NCBI GenBank assembly: GCA_026393245.1
Contig: JAPLAO010000141.1
Span: 1 to 64,000 of the forward strand
DNA: 64,000 bases
Direction: 5' to 3'
DNA from: Mycobacterium sp.
GTDB taxonomy: Bacteria > Actinomycetota > Actinomycetes > Mycobacteriales > Mycobacteriaceae
This document shows, piece after piece, positions 7,887 through 16,763 of this stretch. Below the pieces are notes generated by a model. That model ran no database searches and was not told the DNA's origin. It was given only the letters and a program-made list of their open reading frames with translations. The translations under genes were made by a program, and so were the position numbers. Positions within the stretch are counted from its first letter, which is position 1, and the number at the start of each line of letters is the position of its first letter.

Positions 7887-9593
7887 ATGATGATGACGCA
7901 ACTTCAGCGGATGCCGGCTGCCGAGGCCTCCGACGAGCACCCGCGCTACAAGTGGGTGGTGCTGTCCAACACGACTCTGGGCACCCTGCTGGCGACCATC
8001 AACGCCTCGATTGTGCTGATCTCGCTGCCGGCCATCTTCCGCGGTATCGGCCTGAATCCGCTGCATCCGGCGAACGTCGGCTACCTGCTCTGGATGCTGA
8101 TGGGCTATCTGGTGGTGACCGCAGTCCTGGTGGTGCCCTTCGGCCGCCTCGGTGACATGTACGGCCGGGTCCGGATGTACAACCTCGGGTTCATCGTGTT
8201 CACGCTCGCCGCGGTCGCGTTGTCCTTCGACCCGTTCGCACTCGACGCCGGTGCGATCTGGCTGATCGGATGGCGCGTGATCCAGGGCATCGGGGGCGCG
8301 ATGCTGATGGCCACCGCCTCAGCCGTGCTCACCGACGCCTTCCCGGCCACCCAGCGTGGCATGGCTCTGGGCGTCAACATGGTCGCCGCCGTCGCCGGAT
8401 CGTTCCTCGGACTGCTCATCGGTGGGGTACTGGCCGAGATCAACTGGCAGGCCATCTTCTGGGTCGGTGTGCCACTGGGAATCATCGGCACTATCTGGAG
8501 CATGCGCTCGCTGCGCGAGGTCGGGGTGCGGACACCCGCTCGGATCGACTGGGCGGGGACGATCACCTTCGGCGTAGGTCTGACTGTCCTGTTGGTCGGG
8601 ATCACCTCCGGTATCCAGCCCTACGGCGCTCACAGCACCGGCTGGACCAACCCCGTGGTCCTCGGGGCGATCGGTGCCGGTGTGCTGTTGCTGGCGGCGT
8701 TCTATGTCATCGAGCGTCGGGTGGACCAGCCGATGGTCGACGTCCGGCTGTTCTCCTCGGCGGCGTTCGGTATGGGAAACCTCGCCGGGCTGATGGCCTC
8801 GGTGGGCCGGGGTGGTTTGCAGTTCATGCTGATCATCTGGCTGCAGGGCATCTGGTTGCCGTTGCACGGCTACAGCTTCGAGTCCACTCCGCTGTGGGCG
8901 GGGATATACATGCTGCCGATGACCGCGGGCTACCTGATTGCCGGACCGTTGGCCGGCTCCCTTGCCGACCGGTACGGCGCCCGACCGTTCACCGTGGGCG
9001 GAATGTTGTTGGCGGCCTTCTCTTTTATCGCCCTGGTGATGATCCCGGTCAATTTCAACTATCCACTTTTCGCGGGGTTGATCTTCCTCAACGGCCTCGG
9101 CGGCGGAATCTTCACCGCGCCTAATACCGCGGCGATCATGAGTAGCGTCCCGGCCGCCCAGCGCGGCGCTGCCTCCGGTGTGCGCGCCACCATCTTCAAT
9201 GCCGGCTCATCGCTGTCGATCGGGATCTTCTTCTCCCTCATGATCGTCGGGCTCGCGCACTCCCTACCCGATGCGATGAGCCGTGGACTTCAGCAGCAGG
9301 GTGTTCCGGCGGCACTGGCTCACCAGGTGGCCGATACCCCGCCGGTCGGAAGTCTGTTCGCCGCCTTCCTCGGCTACAACCCGATGGCCGAACTGCTGGC
9401 GCCCTCCAACGGGCTGGCCCTGCCTGGAGTCAACGCCGAGGTCTTGACGGGTCAGGCGTTCTTCCCGCAACTGATCTCCGAGCCGTTCCACACCGGTCTG
9501 GTGGTCGTGTTCGGAGCCGCGGCGGTGATGATGCTGATTGGCGCAATCGCGTCGCTGTTCAACCCGGGCCGCTACTCCCAATCCCTGGGGTAG
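7887..9593 (+). CDS. MFS drug efflux transporter, DHA2 (14-TM) type
   Basis: This proton-driven exporter has 568 residues from the ATG at 7887; the ORF track opens at an ATG at 7851. It has about 14 hydrophobic segments, the motif A region GRLGDMYGRVRMYN after TM2, and motif C-like WRVIQGIGGAMLMATASAVLTD. A second GxLADRYGARP element at about residue 360 follows the duplicated half. I prefer 7887 because a TAATAT -10 box sits at 7845-7850, abutting the 7851 ATG and leaving no room for its transcript. Substrates are unknown. It is divergent from thiD with a short shared intergenic region. Confidence 0.85.
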   Translation: MMMTQLQRMPAAEASDEHPRYKWVVLSNTTLGTLLATINASIVLISLPAIFRGIGLNPLHPANVGYLLWMLMGYLVVTAVLVVPFGRLGDMYGRVRMYNLGFIVFTLAAVALSFDPFALDAGAIWLIGWRVIQGIGGAMLMATASAVLTDAFPATQRGMALGVNMVAAVAGSFLGLLIGGVLAEINWQAIFWVGVPLGIIGTIWSMRSLREVGVRTPARIDWAGTITFGVGLTVLLVGITSGIQPYGAHSTGWTNPVVLGAIGAGVLLLAAFYVIERRVDQPMVDVRLFSSAAFGMGNLAGLMASVGRGGLQFMLIIWLQGIWLPLHGYSFESTPLWAGIYMLPMTAGYLIAGPLAGSLADRYGARPFTVGGMLLAAFSFIALVMIPVNFNYPLFAGLIFLNGLGGGIFTAPNTAAIMSSVPAAQRGAASGVRATIFNAGSSLSIGIFFSLMIVGLAHSLPDAMSRGLQQQGVPAALAHQVADTPPVGSLFAAFLGYNPMAELLAPSNGLALPGVNAEVLTGQAFFPQLISEPFHTGLVVVFGAAAVMMLIGAIASLFNPGRYSQSLG

Positions 9594-9609
9594 TGCGCAG
9601 GCTCTCAGG

Positions 9610-9615
9610 TAACTT
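9610..9615 (+). promoter_or_regulatory. -10 box TAACTT for the MDR reductase (leaderless)
   Basis: TAACTT ends 6 bases before the GTG at 9622, and no Shine-Dalgarno sequence is present. Confidence 0.6.
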
Positions 9616-9621
9616 CCTGGT

Positions 9622-10620
9622 GTGCCCCTGACCAACCGCCAGATCCTGCTGCGCCACCGCCCGAGTGGTCTGCTCGGCCCGGGGGACGCCGAGGCCGTCA
9701 CCACGGCCGCCCCGGTGCCCGCCGACGGCGAAGCACTGCTGCGCACCACCTACATCGGCCTCGACGCCGCAGCGCGAACCTGGCTCAACGATCAGCCGGG
9801 CTATCTGCCACCGGTTGCACTGGGCGAGGTGATCCGATCGGCCGGAATCGGTGAGGTGGTCGAATCACGCTGTCCCGCATACCAGGTTGGCGATATCGTC
9901 ACCACGCTCACCGGGTTCCAGGAGTACTCGATCATTCGCGATGACGTGTTCAGCACCGTCATACCCGGTGAGACAGATCAGGTCGCGATCATGTCGGTGT
10001 ACGGATCGAGTGGCACCACAGCCTATTTCGGCATGACCGATATCGGCCGCCCGCAACCCGGCGAGACGGTGGTCGTCTCCGCGGCCGCAGGTGCCACCGG
10101 TTCGATCGCCGGACAGATCGCCAAAATCGCCGGCGCCCGGGTGATCGGCATCGCCGGTGGGCCGCAGAAGTGCCGAGTTGTTGTGGAGGACTTCGGGTTC
10201 GACGCGTGCATCGACTACAAGAGCGACGACCTGCCGGCCGCGCTCAAGCAGCATTGCCCGAAGGGTGTCAATGTTTACTTCGACAACGTCGGCGGACCCA
10301 TTCTCAACGCCGTGCTCGGCCGGTTGGCACCCAGGGCCCGGGTGGTGCTGTGCGGGGTGATCTCCAGTTATCTGACCGGTGAGCACCCCGGGCCGGCCAA
10401 CTACGTCAACCTGCTCGCCAAGACCGCTTCCATGCAGGGGTTCAACGCACTGCAGGAGTGGGGCCGTTTCGACGAGGCCTACGGGCAACTGCGCCGCTGG
10501 GAGAACGACGGCTCCCTGCGGCATCGGGAGACGATCTTCGAGGGCTTGAACTCATGTGTCGAGGCGCTCAACGGACTGTTCACCGGAGCCAATATCGGCA
10601 AAATGCTGGTCAGGGTTTAA
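9622..10620 (+). CDS. NADP-dependent oxidoreductase, zinc-independent MDR family
   Basis: This 332-residue cytosolic reductase resembles leukotriene-B4 dehydrogenase / curcumin reductase-type proteins. The N-terminal GroES-like domain carries GLDAAARTWLND and LGEVIRSAGIGEVV. The NADPH Rossmann motif VVVSAAAGATGSIAGQIAKIAG is at about 150, and YFDNVGGPILNAVLGRL at about 230 is typical of this subgroup. The Cys ligands of zinc alcohol dehydrogenases are absent. It reduces double bonds of enones or 2-alkenals; the exact substrate is unknown. The GTG start has a leaderless -10 box. Its stop overlaps the xthA stop in TTAA. Confidence 0.85.
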   Translation: MPLTNRQILLRHRPSGLLGPGDAEAVTTAAPVPADGEALLRTTYIGLDAAARTWLNDQPGYLPPVALGEVIRSAGIGEVVESRCPAYQVGDIVTTLTGFQEYSIIRDDVFSTVIPGETDQVAIMSVYGSSGTTAYFGMTDIGRPQPGETVVVSAAAGATGSIAGQIAKIAGARVIGIAGGPQKCRVVVEDFGFDACIDYKSDDLPAALKQHCPKGVNVYFDNVGGPILNAVLGRLAPRARVVLCGVISSYLTGEHPGPANYVNLLAKTASMQGFNALQEWGRFDEAYGQLRRWENDGSLRHRETIFEGLNSCVEALNGLFTGANIGKMLVRV

Positions 10621-11450
10621 CTCGACGGGTTTAGGTCGACAAAGACCGGCGCATGGTCGCTGGGCGACCCGATCCGGTTCTTGCCGGTTTTGCGTTCGTC
10701 GCGGACGATTTCGGCGTTGGTCACCCGGTGCGCCAATGCCGGTGAGGCCAGGATGAAGTCGATCCGCATGCCCTCGCGTTTGGGGAACCTCAATTGGGTG
10801 TAGTCCCAGTAGGTGTAGACCCCGGGCCCGGGAGTGAACGGCCGGACCACGTCGGCGAAGGCGGCCTCGATCGCGGCGAACACGGCACGCTCCGGCTCGG
10901 TGACATGCGTGCTGCCGCGAAAGACATCCACATTCCAGACGTCCTCATCGGTGGGTGCGATATTCCAATCTCCCACCAGGGCGATCTGTGCCTCCGGTTC
11001 GCGCGCTATCCAGGATTCGGCACAATCCCGCAGTGCGGCAAGCCATTCCAACTTATAGCGGTAATGCGGATCGTCGACACCCCGGCCGTTGGGCACGTAC
11101 AGGCTCCAGATCTGAACACCGGCGCAGGTTGCTCCCAGCGCGCGCGCCTCGGCCCTGGCCACCGCGCCGTCCTTACCCCAGGCCGGTTGGCCGTCGAAGG
11201 CAGTCGTCACGTTGTCGAGTCCGACCCTGGAGGCGATCGCCACCCCGTTCCACTGGTCGTGCCCGCAGTGCGCCACCTCGTAGCCGGCCGCCACAAAAGG
11301 CATCGTCGGGAACTTGTCGTCGGCGCACTTGGTTTCCTGCATCGCCAGAACGTCCACCTCGCCACGCACCATCCAGTCGACCACCCGGTCCACCCGGGTA
11401 CGGATCGAGTTCACGTTCCAGGTGGCTACCCGCAAGCTCTGGCCGACCAT
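10617..11450 (-). CDS. xthA: Exodeoxyribonuclease III / AP endonuclease XthA
   Basis: XthA is a base-excision repair nuclease that cuts at abasic sites and trims 3' ends. In 277 residues it shows the EEP-fold motifs TWNVNSIRTRVDRV, LAMQETKCADDKFP (catalytic Glu), YVPNGRG, VGDWNIAPTDEDVWN and the C-terminal RIDFILASPAL and SPSDHAPVFVDL. It is the counterpart of Rv0427c. A TAGCCT box 6 bases upstream of the ATG suggests a leaderless transcript whose promoter covers the end of the GNAT gene. It lies downstream of GNAT and def on the same strand. Confidence 0.93.
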   Translation of the reverse strand: MVGQSLRVATWNVNSIRTRVDRVVDWMVRGEVDVLAMQETKCADDKFPTMPFVAAGYEVAHCGHDQWNGVAIASRVGLDNVTTAFDGQPAWGKDGAVARAEARALGATCAGVQIWSLYVPNGRGVDDPHYRYKLEWLAALRDCAESWIAREPEAQIALVGDWNIAPTDEDVWNVDVFRGSTHVTEPERAVFAAIEAAFADVVRPFTPGPGVYTYWDYTQLRFPKREGMRIDFILASPALAHRVTNAEIVRDERKTGKNRIGSPSDHAPVFVDLNPSS

Positions 11451-11452
11451 GG

Positions 11453-12349
11453 CTACAGGCTAGTGCGCAACAACCGGCGCGCGTCCACATAGCGCAGGTG
11501 GTGGTGCAACCCGTAGCCGAGCGATGCGTACAACTGGATGGCCGCGGCGTTGTCATCGAGTACTTGAACATAGCCGCGGTGCGCGCCCCGACCGATTCCC
11601 CAGGCCTGCAATGCCTCGCACACCGTTCGGCCATGGCCGGCCCCCCGGTGCGCATCGGCGACATGGACCGCCGAGATACCCAGCCAGACCGCGCCGTTGG
11701 GTGCCACGGTGACCGCGCCGCGGCCCACGGCCACACCGCCGACCGAGGCGAACACCACCTCGCCGTCGACGACTGCCGTCAGCACCTCCGCTGGAACGGC
11801 GCGCTGATAGCAGGCCAGCCAGGCGGCATCCGGCCGGTCGTGCAGGCGGGCGGCCACCTCGCGGCCGACCCCGTCCAGATCGCGCACCATCACCCTGGTC
11901 CGCTTGACGCCGTCGGTTCGCACCGCCAGCAGTCGATCCGGTAGCGCAAGCCACGGTTCCAGTCCACGCTCGCCGTACCAGGAGACGACACCCTCGAGAT
12001 CGGCTATTGATGACGAGAAGTCCAGTGGTACAGCGGAATTCGCACGACTGGTGTGGCCGCCACCGGCTCGCAGCAGCCAGCCCCGATGCCAGTGCTGTTC
12101 AGTCCCCGGCCAGGCCAGCGCCGCGGCGTGCTCGAGCGAGCGGATCTCCGATGCCCGAACCGGGATGTGGCTCAGCTCGCGCACAGCCACCACATCACCC
12201 GGCGAGATCGACACCGTCCCCGCTGATTTCGTGCGAACGTCGATCAGCGGTGTCACTGTCGAGAGGTAGCCGATGACGTCGGTCTGGCCACCGGCGGTGT
12301 CGCGATACCGGACGCTGACCCGACTGCCCCGCGCCGGCCAGTTCGGCAT
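11453..12349 (-). CDS. GNAT family N-acetyltransferase (Rv0428c type)
   Basis: The ATG at 12349 shares its A with the def stop (TGATG), giving 298 residues. The track's 381-residue version adds a shadow of def in another frame. The N-terminal ~100 residues form a small barrel-like region (VSVRYRDTAGGQTDVIGYLS), the middle has a Trp-rich segment, and the last ~150 residues form a GNAT fold with the acetyl-CoA loop VADAHRGAGHGRTVCEAL and the C-terminal signature VLDDNAAAIQLYASLGYGLHHH. The acceptor is unknown. It is translationally coupled to def; the pairing with deformylase is conserved in mycobacteria, and N-terminal acetylation is only a guess. Confidence 0.85.
   Translation of the reverse strand: MPNWPARGSRVSVRYRDTAGGQTDVIGYLSTVTPLIDVRTKSAGTVSISPGDVVAVRELSHIPVRASEIRSLEHAAALAWPGTEQHWHRGWLLRAGGGHTSRANSAVPLDFSSSIADLEGVVSWYGERGLEPWLALPDRLLAVRTDGVKRTRVMVRDLDGVGREVAARLHDRPDAAWLACYQRAVPAEVLTAVVDGEVVFASVGGVAVGRGAVTVAPNGAVWLGISAVHVADAHRGAGHGRTVCEALQAWGIGRGAHRGYVQVLDDNAAAIQLYASLGYGLHHHLRYVDARRLLRTSL
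11457..11462 (-). promoter_or_regulatory. -10 box TAGCCT for xthA (leaderless)
   Basis: On the minus strand TAGCCT is followed by 6 bases and the xthA ATG. It overlaps the last codons of the upstream GNAT gene. Confidence 0.5.
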
Positions 12350-12942
12350 CAGTGCCCGAAGGGATCGGGTTCGGAACCGGGCAACCAGGACAGCCCCGGA
12401 ACACCCCATCCGTTGGACTTGACCGCCCGCTTGGCTGAGCGGGCGTGTCGGCCGATCAGTGTGTCGACGTAGAGGAGTCCGTCGAGATGTCCGGTCTCGT
12501 GCTGCAACATCCGGGCGAACAGCCCGGTGCCCTCCAGGCTGACCGGGTTGCCGTCGGCGTCGAGTCCGGTGACCCGTGCCCACGTCGCGCGCCCGCACGG
12601 GAATGACTCACCCGGCACCGACAGACAACCCTCGTCATCGGTTTCCGGATCAGGCATCGTCTCGGGGATCTCCGAAGTCTCGAGCACCGGGTTGATCACC
12701 ACGCCGCGGCGGTAGTTCGCGTTGCCACGCTCCTCGGCACAGTCGTAGACGAAAAGCCGCAATCCCACGCCGATCTGGTTGGCGGCCAGACCGACTCCGT
12801 TGGCGGCGGTCATGGTGTCGTACATGTCGGTGATCAGATCGGTCAGATCGGCTGGAAGCGCACCGTCGGGCCCGACCGGCACCGGCGCGGTCGGGACGTG
12901 CAGGACGGGATCGCCGAGGATCACAACGCGACGGACTGCCAT
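12349..12942 (-). CDS. def: Peptide deformylase
   Basis: Def removes the formyl group from the initiator methionine of new proteins. All three family motifs are present in 197 residues: [11 protein letters not shown], the metal-binding-Cys motif EGCLSVPGE, and QHETGHLDG (HExxH-type metal site). It is the counterpart of Rv0429c. A TAAGCT box lies 8 bases before the ATG, so it may be leaderless; this matters because leaderless mRNAs depend entirely on the initiator codon. It leads the def-GNAT-xthA run and is divergent from the DUF3263 gene. Confidence 0.94.
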   Translation of the reverse strand: MAVRRVVILGDPVLHVPTAPVPVGPDGALPADLTDLITDMYDTMTAANGVGLAANQIGVGLRLFVYDCAEERGNANYRRGVVINPVLETSEIPETMPDPETDDEGCLSVPGESFPCGRATWARVTGLDADGNPVSLEGTGLFARMLQHETGHLDGLLYVDTLIGRHARSAKRAVKSNGWGVPGLSWLPGSEPDPFGH

Positions 12943-12950
12943 GATCGGTT

Positions 12951-12956
12951 AGCTTA
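12951..12956 (-). promoter_or_regulatory. Candidate -10 box TAAGCT for def
   Basis: Minus-strand TAAGCT is followed by 8 bases and the def ATG, and no Shine-Dalgarno sequence is visible. Confidence 0.45.
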
Positions 12957-13070
12957 AAGTGAGCCGACGCGCGGCGTTCGATGCCGGGCAGGACAACTCA
13001 GGCGTGATTGAATGACGACCGAACTACAGCGATGTCAGTATCAAGTCTTCGGGAAGGGCCGGTCGATCTC

Positions 13071-13379
13071 ATGGACGGCGCCATGGCACGGGCTGAGGGG
13101 TCTGACGGCGACGCCGAACTGCCCGAGGGGCTGACCCGCCGGGAGTACGACATCTTGGCCTTCGAGCGGCAGTGGTGGAAGTACGCCGGCGCCAAGGAAG
13201 ACGCCATCAAGGATCTTTTCTCGATGTCAGCCACTCGTTACTACCAGGTGCTCAACACGCTGGTTGATCGGCCCGAGGCGCTGGCCGCCGACCCGATGCT
13301 CGTCAAGCGGCTCCGTCGGCTGCGGGCCAGCCGGCAGAAAGCCAGGGCTGCGCGCCGACTGGGCTTCGAGTTCCCCTGA
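13071..13379 (+). CDS. DUF3263 protein (Rv0430 type)
   Basis: From the ATG at 13071 this is a 102-residue basic protein; the track's start at 13008 (TTG) and an ATG at 13032 are alternatives. The core LTRREYDILAFERQWWKYAGAK and FSMSATRYYQVLNTLVDRPEAL is the DUF3263 signature. Its helix pattern resembles a sigma-like or HTH DNA-binding unit (MSATRYYQVLN in the recognition position), followed by a basic tail RLRRLRASRQKARAARRLG. The function is unproven. It is conserved in actinobacteria and sits just upstream of the LytR_C gene. Confidence 0.8.
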   Translation: MDGAMARAEGSDGDAELPEGLTRREYDILAFERQWWKYAGAKEDAIKDLFSMSATRYYQVLNTLVDRPEALAADPMLVKRLRRLRASRQKARAARRLGFEFP

Positions 13380-13391
13380 CCGGGCCCCGGT

Positions 13392-13397
13392 TACAGT
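13392..13397 (+). promoter_or_regulatory. -10 box TACAGT for the LytR_C protein (leaderless)
   Basis: TACAGT is followed by exactly 7 bases and the GTG at 13405. This selects 13405 over the upstream in-frame starts. Confidence 0.6.
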
Positions 13398-13404
13398 GAG
13401 CCCG

Positions 13405-13851
13405 GTGAACGAGCGCGTCCCCGACTCCGCGGGGCTTCCCCTGCGTGCCATGGTCATGGTGCTGCTATTCCTCGGTCTGATCTTCCTGCTGGTCGGATTC
13501 CAGGCGATGACCGCCGATGGTGACGGCGCCGCCGACCCACCGCGATCGGTGGCCACCAGCACCACCACACCCGCGGTGCCCAAGTCGGACATCCGTGTCT
13601 ACAGCATCACCGACGATGAGGCGGCGGCTGTCCGGGTCTCCGACCGACTCAAGGAGGCGGGCTGGAACGTCACCGCCACGGCGACCTCCACGGTGGCCGA
13701 GTTGCCTGTCACGACGGTGTTTTTCGGAACCGCCGAAGGTGAGCAGGCGGCAGCCGAATCCGTCGGCAAGATTCTCGAGGCGCCGGTACAACCGCGGATA
13801 CCCGAAATTTCCGAGGATCCACCCGGCGTGATCGTGTTGGTGACGGGTTAG
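13405..13851 (+). CDS. Membrane-anchored LytR_C domain protein (Rv0431 type)
   Basis: The GTG at 13405 gives 148 residues; the track start at 13264 is inside the upstream gene. There is one N-terminal membrane segment ([17 protein letters not shown]), then a Thr/Pro linker and a C-terminal domain ([28 protein letters not shown]) resembling the LytR C-terminal domain found in cell-envelope proteins. It probably faces the periplasm. Rv0431 is known as a tuberculin-related protein that affects membrane vesicle production (VirR); homology is inferred from order and architecture. Confidence 0.8.
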   Translation: MNERVPDSAGLPLRAMVMVLLFLGLIFLLVGFQAMTADGDGAADPPRSVATSTTTPAVPKSDIRVYSITDDEAAAVRVSDRLKEAGWNVTATATSTVAELPVTTVFFGTAEGEQAAAESVGKILEAPVQPRIPEISEDPPGVIVLVTG

Positions 13852-13854
13852 GCT
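13849..13854 (+). promoter_or_regulatory. -10 box TAGGCT for sodC, overlapping the upstream stop codon
   Basis: TAGGCT begins with the TAG stop of the LytR_C gene and is followed by 7 bases and the sodC ATG. Confidence 0.55.
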
Positions 13855-13861
13855 CTCTGCC

Positions 13862-14632
13862 ATGCCCACGCTCCTCGGTTCGCTGAAGCCCGCCGTCGCC
13901 GTGTTGTTCGTTGTTCCTGTCGCTTTTTTAAGCGGCTGCTCACCCTATGAGCCCGCCGCGACGGAGCCCGGCACCACGCCGCCGATCTGGACGGGAGCAC
14001 CCGCCCCGGCCGGTACGGAAATGGGCCACGGCGGGATGGAGATGGGCCACGGCGACATGGGCGCCATGGGCCACGGCGGCATGCCCGCGGCCGCCAGTCC
14101 TACCAGCACCCTGACCGCGCAAATCAATGCCGCCGACGGCACCCAGGTCGCCGCGGCCACCATTGAGTTCAGGGATCAGGACGCGTTCGCCACCGTCACC
14201 ATTCAGACCACGGCACCGGGCCTGCTTGCCCCGGGCGCGCACGGTCTGCACATCCATACCGTCGGCACGTGCGAGGCCAATTCGGTGGCACCCACCGGCG
14301 GCGCACCCGGTGATTTCCTGTCCGCGGGAGGGCATTTTCAGGGCGGTGGCGTGGGTGCCCACCCCAACCACGCCGGTGACCTGAGTTCCCTGCAGGTTCG
14401 CGGCGACGGCAGCGCGATTCTTGTCACCACGACCAATGCCTTTGATCAGGCCGATCTTCTGGACGGCGCCGGAACGGCCATCATCATTCACGCGAACTCC
14501 GACAACTTCGCCAACATCCCGGCTGATCGGTACCAGCAGATCGCCGGCGGTGTACCCGGACCGGATGAGGCGACGCTGGCTACCGGCGACGGCGGTAAGC
14601 GGGTCGCCTGCGGTGTCATCAGCGCCGGTTAG
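13862..14632 (+). CDS. sodC: Cu/Zn superoxide dismutase lipoprotein with a Met/His-rich linker
   Basis: SodC removes superoxide outside the membrane. In 256 residues the signal peptide ends in the lipobox LSGC (Cys26). A linker follows, then the SOD beta-barrel with [12 protein letters not shown] (Cu ligands), [19 protein letters not shown] (bridging/Zn-region His and Asp) and [14 protein letters not shown]. Residues 53-74 repeat MGHGG-like units with three His and six Met, suggesting a copper-binding tether that I do not recall in the M. tuberculosis protein. The HPNHAGD segment also looks more like a canonical zinc site than the M. tuberculosis sequence. The ATG has a leaderless -10 box. 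Counterpart Rv0432. Confidence 0.92.
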   Translation: MPTLLGSLKPAVAVLFVVPVAFLSGCSPYEPAATEPGTTPPIWTGAPAPAGTEMGHGGMEMGHGDMGAMGHGGMPAAASPTSTLTAQINAADGTQVAAATIEFRDQDAFATVTIQTTAPGLLAPGAHGLHIHTVGTCEANSVAPTGGAPGDFLSAGGHFQGGGVGAHPNHAGDLSSLQVRGDGSAILVTTTNAFDQADLLDGAGTAIIIHANSDNFANIPADRYQQIAGGVPGPDEATLATGDGGKRVACGVISAG

Positions 14633-15809
14633 GATCGACTTCGCGGGATCGCCGCGATCGACACTCGGTGTCGAATGGGAGTTCGCCCTCGTCGACGTCG
14701 CCAGTCGTGACCTCAGCAACAAAGCCGCCGAGGTAATCGCCGATGTGGGTGAGAACCCGTATGTGCATAAGGAATTGCTGCGCAACACCATTGAGGTCGT
14801 CACGGGAGTCTGCGACACCGTTGCCGAGGCGATGGACGACCTGCGCTCAACCCTGATCCCGACGCGAGCGGTTGTCGAAGGCCGCGGAATGGAACTGTTC
14901 TGTGCCGGCACCCACCCGTTCGCTCAGTGGTCCGAGCAAAAACTCTCCGAAGGTGCGCGGTATGCCGAGTTGATTCACAGGACGCAGTGGTGGGGCCGCC
15001 AGATGTTGATCTGGGGCGTGCATGTGCATGTCGGCGTCTCCTCTGCGCACAAGGTCATGCCGATCATCTCCTCGCTGCTCAATCAGTACCCGCACCTGCT
15101 CGCACTGTCGGCCTCCTCACCGTTCTGGTCCGGTGAGGACACCGGCTATGCCAGTAACCGGGCGATGATGTTCCAGCAGTTACCGACGGCCGGACTGCCG
15201 TTTCAATTTCGGTCGTGGCGCGAATTTGAGAGCTTCGTGCATGACCAGAAGAAGACTGGAATCATCGATCACGTCAACGAAATCCGTTGGGACATAAGGC
15301 CATCGCCGCAGCTGGGAACAATCGAGGTCAGAGTCTTCGACGGTATCTCCAACCTGCGGGAACTCGCATCGCTGGTGGCGCTGACCCATTGCCTGATCGT
15401 GGATCTAGACCGGCGCCTGGACGCCGGCGAACAGCTGCCGGTGATGCCGCCATGGCACGTGCAGGAGAACAAATGGCGGGCCGCCCGCTACGGACTTGAC
15501 GCGATCATCATCCTCGACGCTGACAGCAACGAGCGGCTGGTGACCGAGGATCTCGACGATCTGCTGACCCGCCTCGCGCCGGTGGCGACATCGCTGAATT
15601 GCGCTGACGAGTTGGCCGCGGTCGCCGATATCCCGCGCCACGGCGGGTCCTATCAACGGCAACGCCGGGTTGCCGAGGCCCATGATGGAGACCTCCGCGC
15701 CGTGGTTGACGCGCTGGCTTCCGAATTGGATAGCAACGAATTGGATAGCAGCGAATTGGACACCGGCGACTTGGGTTCTGGCGATACGGATAGGGGCACA
15801 TGCCGATGA
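14613..15809 (+). CDS. YbdK-type carboxylate-amine ligase (glutamate-cysteine ligase family 2)
   Basis: The GTG at 14613 lies inside the sodC end (20-base overlap) and gives [24 protein letters not shown], 398 residues. The track start at 14421 is a sodC shadow. [41 protein letters not shown] and [16 protein letters not shown] are the ATP/metal-binding motifs of the GCS2/YbdK family, which joins glutamate to an amine. Mycobacteria make mycothiol, so glutathione synthesis is unlikely. The C-terminal tail after about 370 is an acidic repeat ([15 protein letters not shown]). Counterpart Rv0433. Confidence 0.85.
   Translation: MSSAPVRIDFAGSPRSTLGVEWEFALVDVASRDLSNKAAEVIADVGENPYVHKELLRNTIEVVTGVCDTVAEAMDDLRSTLIPTRAVVEGRGMELFCAGTHPFAQWSEQKLSEGARYAELIHRTQWWGRQMLIWGVHVHVGVSSAHKVMPIISSLLNQYPHLLALSASSPFWSGEDTGYASNRAMMFQQLPTAGLPFQFRSWREFESFVHDQKKTGIIDHVNEIRWDIRPSPQLGTIEVRVFDGISNLRELASLVALTHCLIVDLDRRLDAGEQLPVMPPWHVQENKWRAARYGLDAIIILDADSNERLVTEDLDDLLTRLAPVATSLNCADELAAVADIPRHGGSYQRQRRVAEAHDGDLRAVVDALASELDSNELDSSELDTGDLGSGDTDRGTCR
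15722..15781 (+). repeat. 15-bp degenerate tandem repeat, 4 copies, at the 3' end of the YbdK-type gene
   Basis: Units of the form CGAATTGGATAGCAA repeat in frame with increasing divergence downstream and encode an acidic pentapeptide tail (ELDSN-like). Confidence 0.85.
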
Positions 15810-16117
15810 GGTGGTATCGACGTGCGACGGTGACCCTGCTGGCCGTCCCGATTGTGTTGGGCGCGGTCGGCTGCAGCAGGGGTATCTCCGGCACCCCGGT
15901 GGCCGCTCCTGGTCCGCCACTGCTGGCCACCACGTGCCGGGACTACGCGGACATGACCCCCGCGGCCCGCCGTGAGGTGATCACTGCAATCGGTGCGGCC
16001 GGCAACAAACTGGTTGCCACCAACCCGGATCTGTGGACCGGGGTGGCTGCTGCGCTGTGCACTTTCGCCTCCCCGAGTGCGCCGGTGAAAGATGTCGTGA
16101 CCGGCGGCATCAGGTAG
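15806..16117 (+). CDS. Small secreted lipoprotein of unknown function
   Basis: The ATG at 15806 overlaps the ligase stop (ATGA); an ATG at 15800 is also in frame. The product is about 103 residues with a basic start ([19 protein letters not shown]) and a lipobox-like AVGC. The mature part has two Cys (TTCRDYADMTPAARREVI and ALCTFASPSAPV) that could form a disulfide, and looks like a small helical domain. I do not recognise the family. It is probably co-expressed with the ligase and the LON-domain gene. Confidence 0.72.
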   Translation: MRWYRRATVTLLAVPIVLGAVGCSRGISGTPVAAPGPPLLATTCRDYADMTPAARREVITAIGAAGNKLVATNPDLWTGVAAALCTFASPSAPVKDVVTGGIR

Positions 16118-16121
16118 CGCT

Positions 16122-16751
16122 GTGACTGCCATGTTTCCGCTGCAGTCGGCGTTGCTGCCCGGTGAGACATTACCGCTGATGATTTTCGAACCGCGCTACG
16201 CCCTGATGGTGCAGGACTGTCTGGCGGCCGATGACCCGACATTCGGCGTCGTGTTGATCAGCCAGGGCCGTGAGGTCGGCGGCGGCGAAACCCGCAGTGC
16301 GGTAGGCACACTCGCGCATATCGTCGAGTGCGTCGATCTCGGTGAGGGCCAGTACCAACTACTGGCCTCGATCGGAGAGCGGTTCCGGGTGACGGAGTGG
16401 CTGCCCGATGATCCGTACCCGCGTGCCGTTGTAGAGCAGTGGCCCGACGAGCCCGGACCACCGGTCGCCCCGGAGCGCATCGGGGAGGTGATTGACGCCA
16501 TCCTCGGCTTGTTCGGAAAGGTCATTGAGGCCAGGGGCGGCCGACTGCGACCTGATGCGCTGGCTGTCGACGCTGACATCGCCGACGATCCGTCGCGCCA
16601 CGTCTACGCGTTGGCATCCAGCGTCCCGATGGGTCAGGCGGACCGGTACGCGGTACTGGCCGCACCGACTCTGGCCGAACGCGTCGACGTGCTGACCGAT
16701 GCGATCGAAACCGTCACCGCGATGGTCGAATTCCAGCTGTCCGGCGAGTGA
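16122..16751 (+). CDS. LON substrate-binding (N-terminal) domain protein (Rv0434 type)
   Basis: The GTG at 16122 lies 4 bases after the lipoprotein stop, giving 209 residues. FPLQSALLPGETLPLMIFEPRY is the opening of the LON N-terminal domain, and GTLAHIVECVDLGEGQYQLLASIGERFRV continues it. The protease and ATPase domains of Lon are absent, as in other stand-alone LON-domain proteins. These are thought to bind substrates or partners; no enzymatic activity is known. It is convergent with the AAA ATPase. Confidence 0.87.
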   Translation: MTAMFPLQSALLPGETLPLMIFEPRYALMVQDCLAADDPTFGVVLISQGREVGGGETRSAVGTLAHIVECVDLGEGQYQLLASIGERFRVTEWLPDDPYPRAVVEQWPDEPGPPVAPERIGEVIDAILGLFGKVIEARGGRLRPDALAVDADIADDPSRHVYALASSVPMGQADRYAVLAAPTLAERVDVLTDAIETVTAMVEFQLSGE

Positions 16752-16763
16752 GGAAATAGGCCC

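Noticed and set aside
12456-12638. Small ORFs inside def
   Set aside because: Shadows of the def gene with no ribosome binding site.
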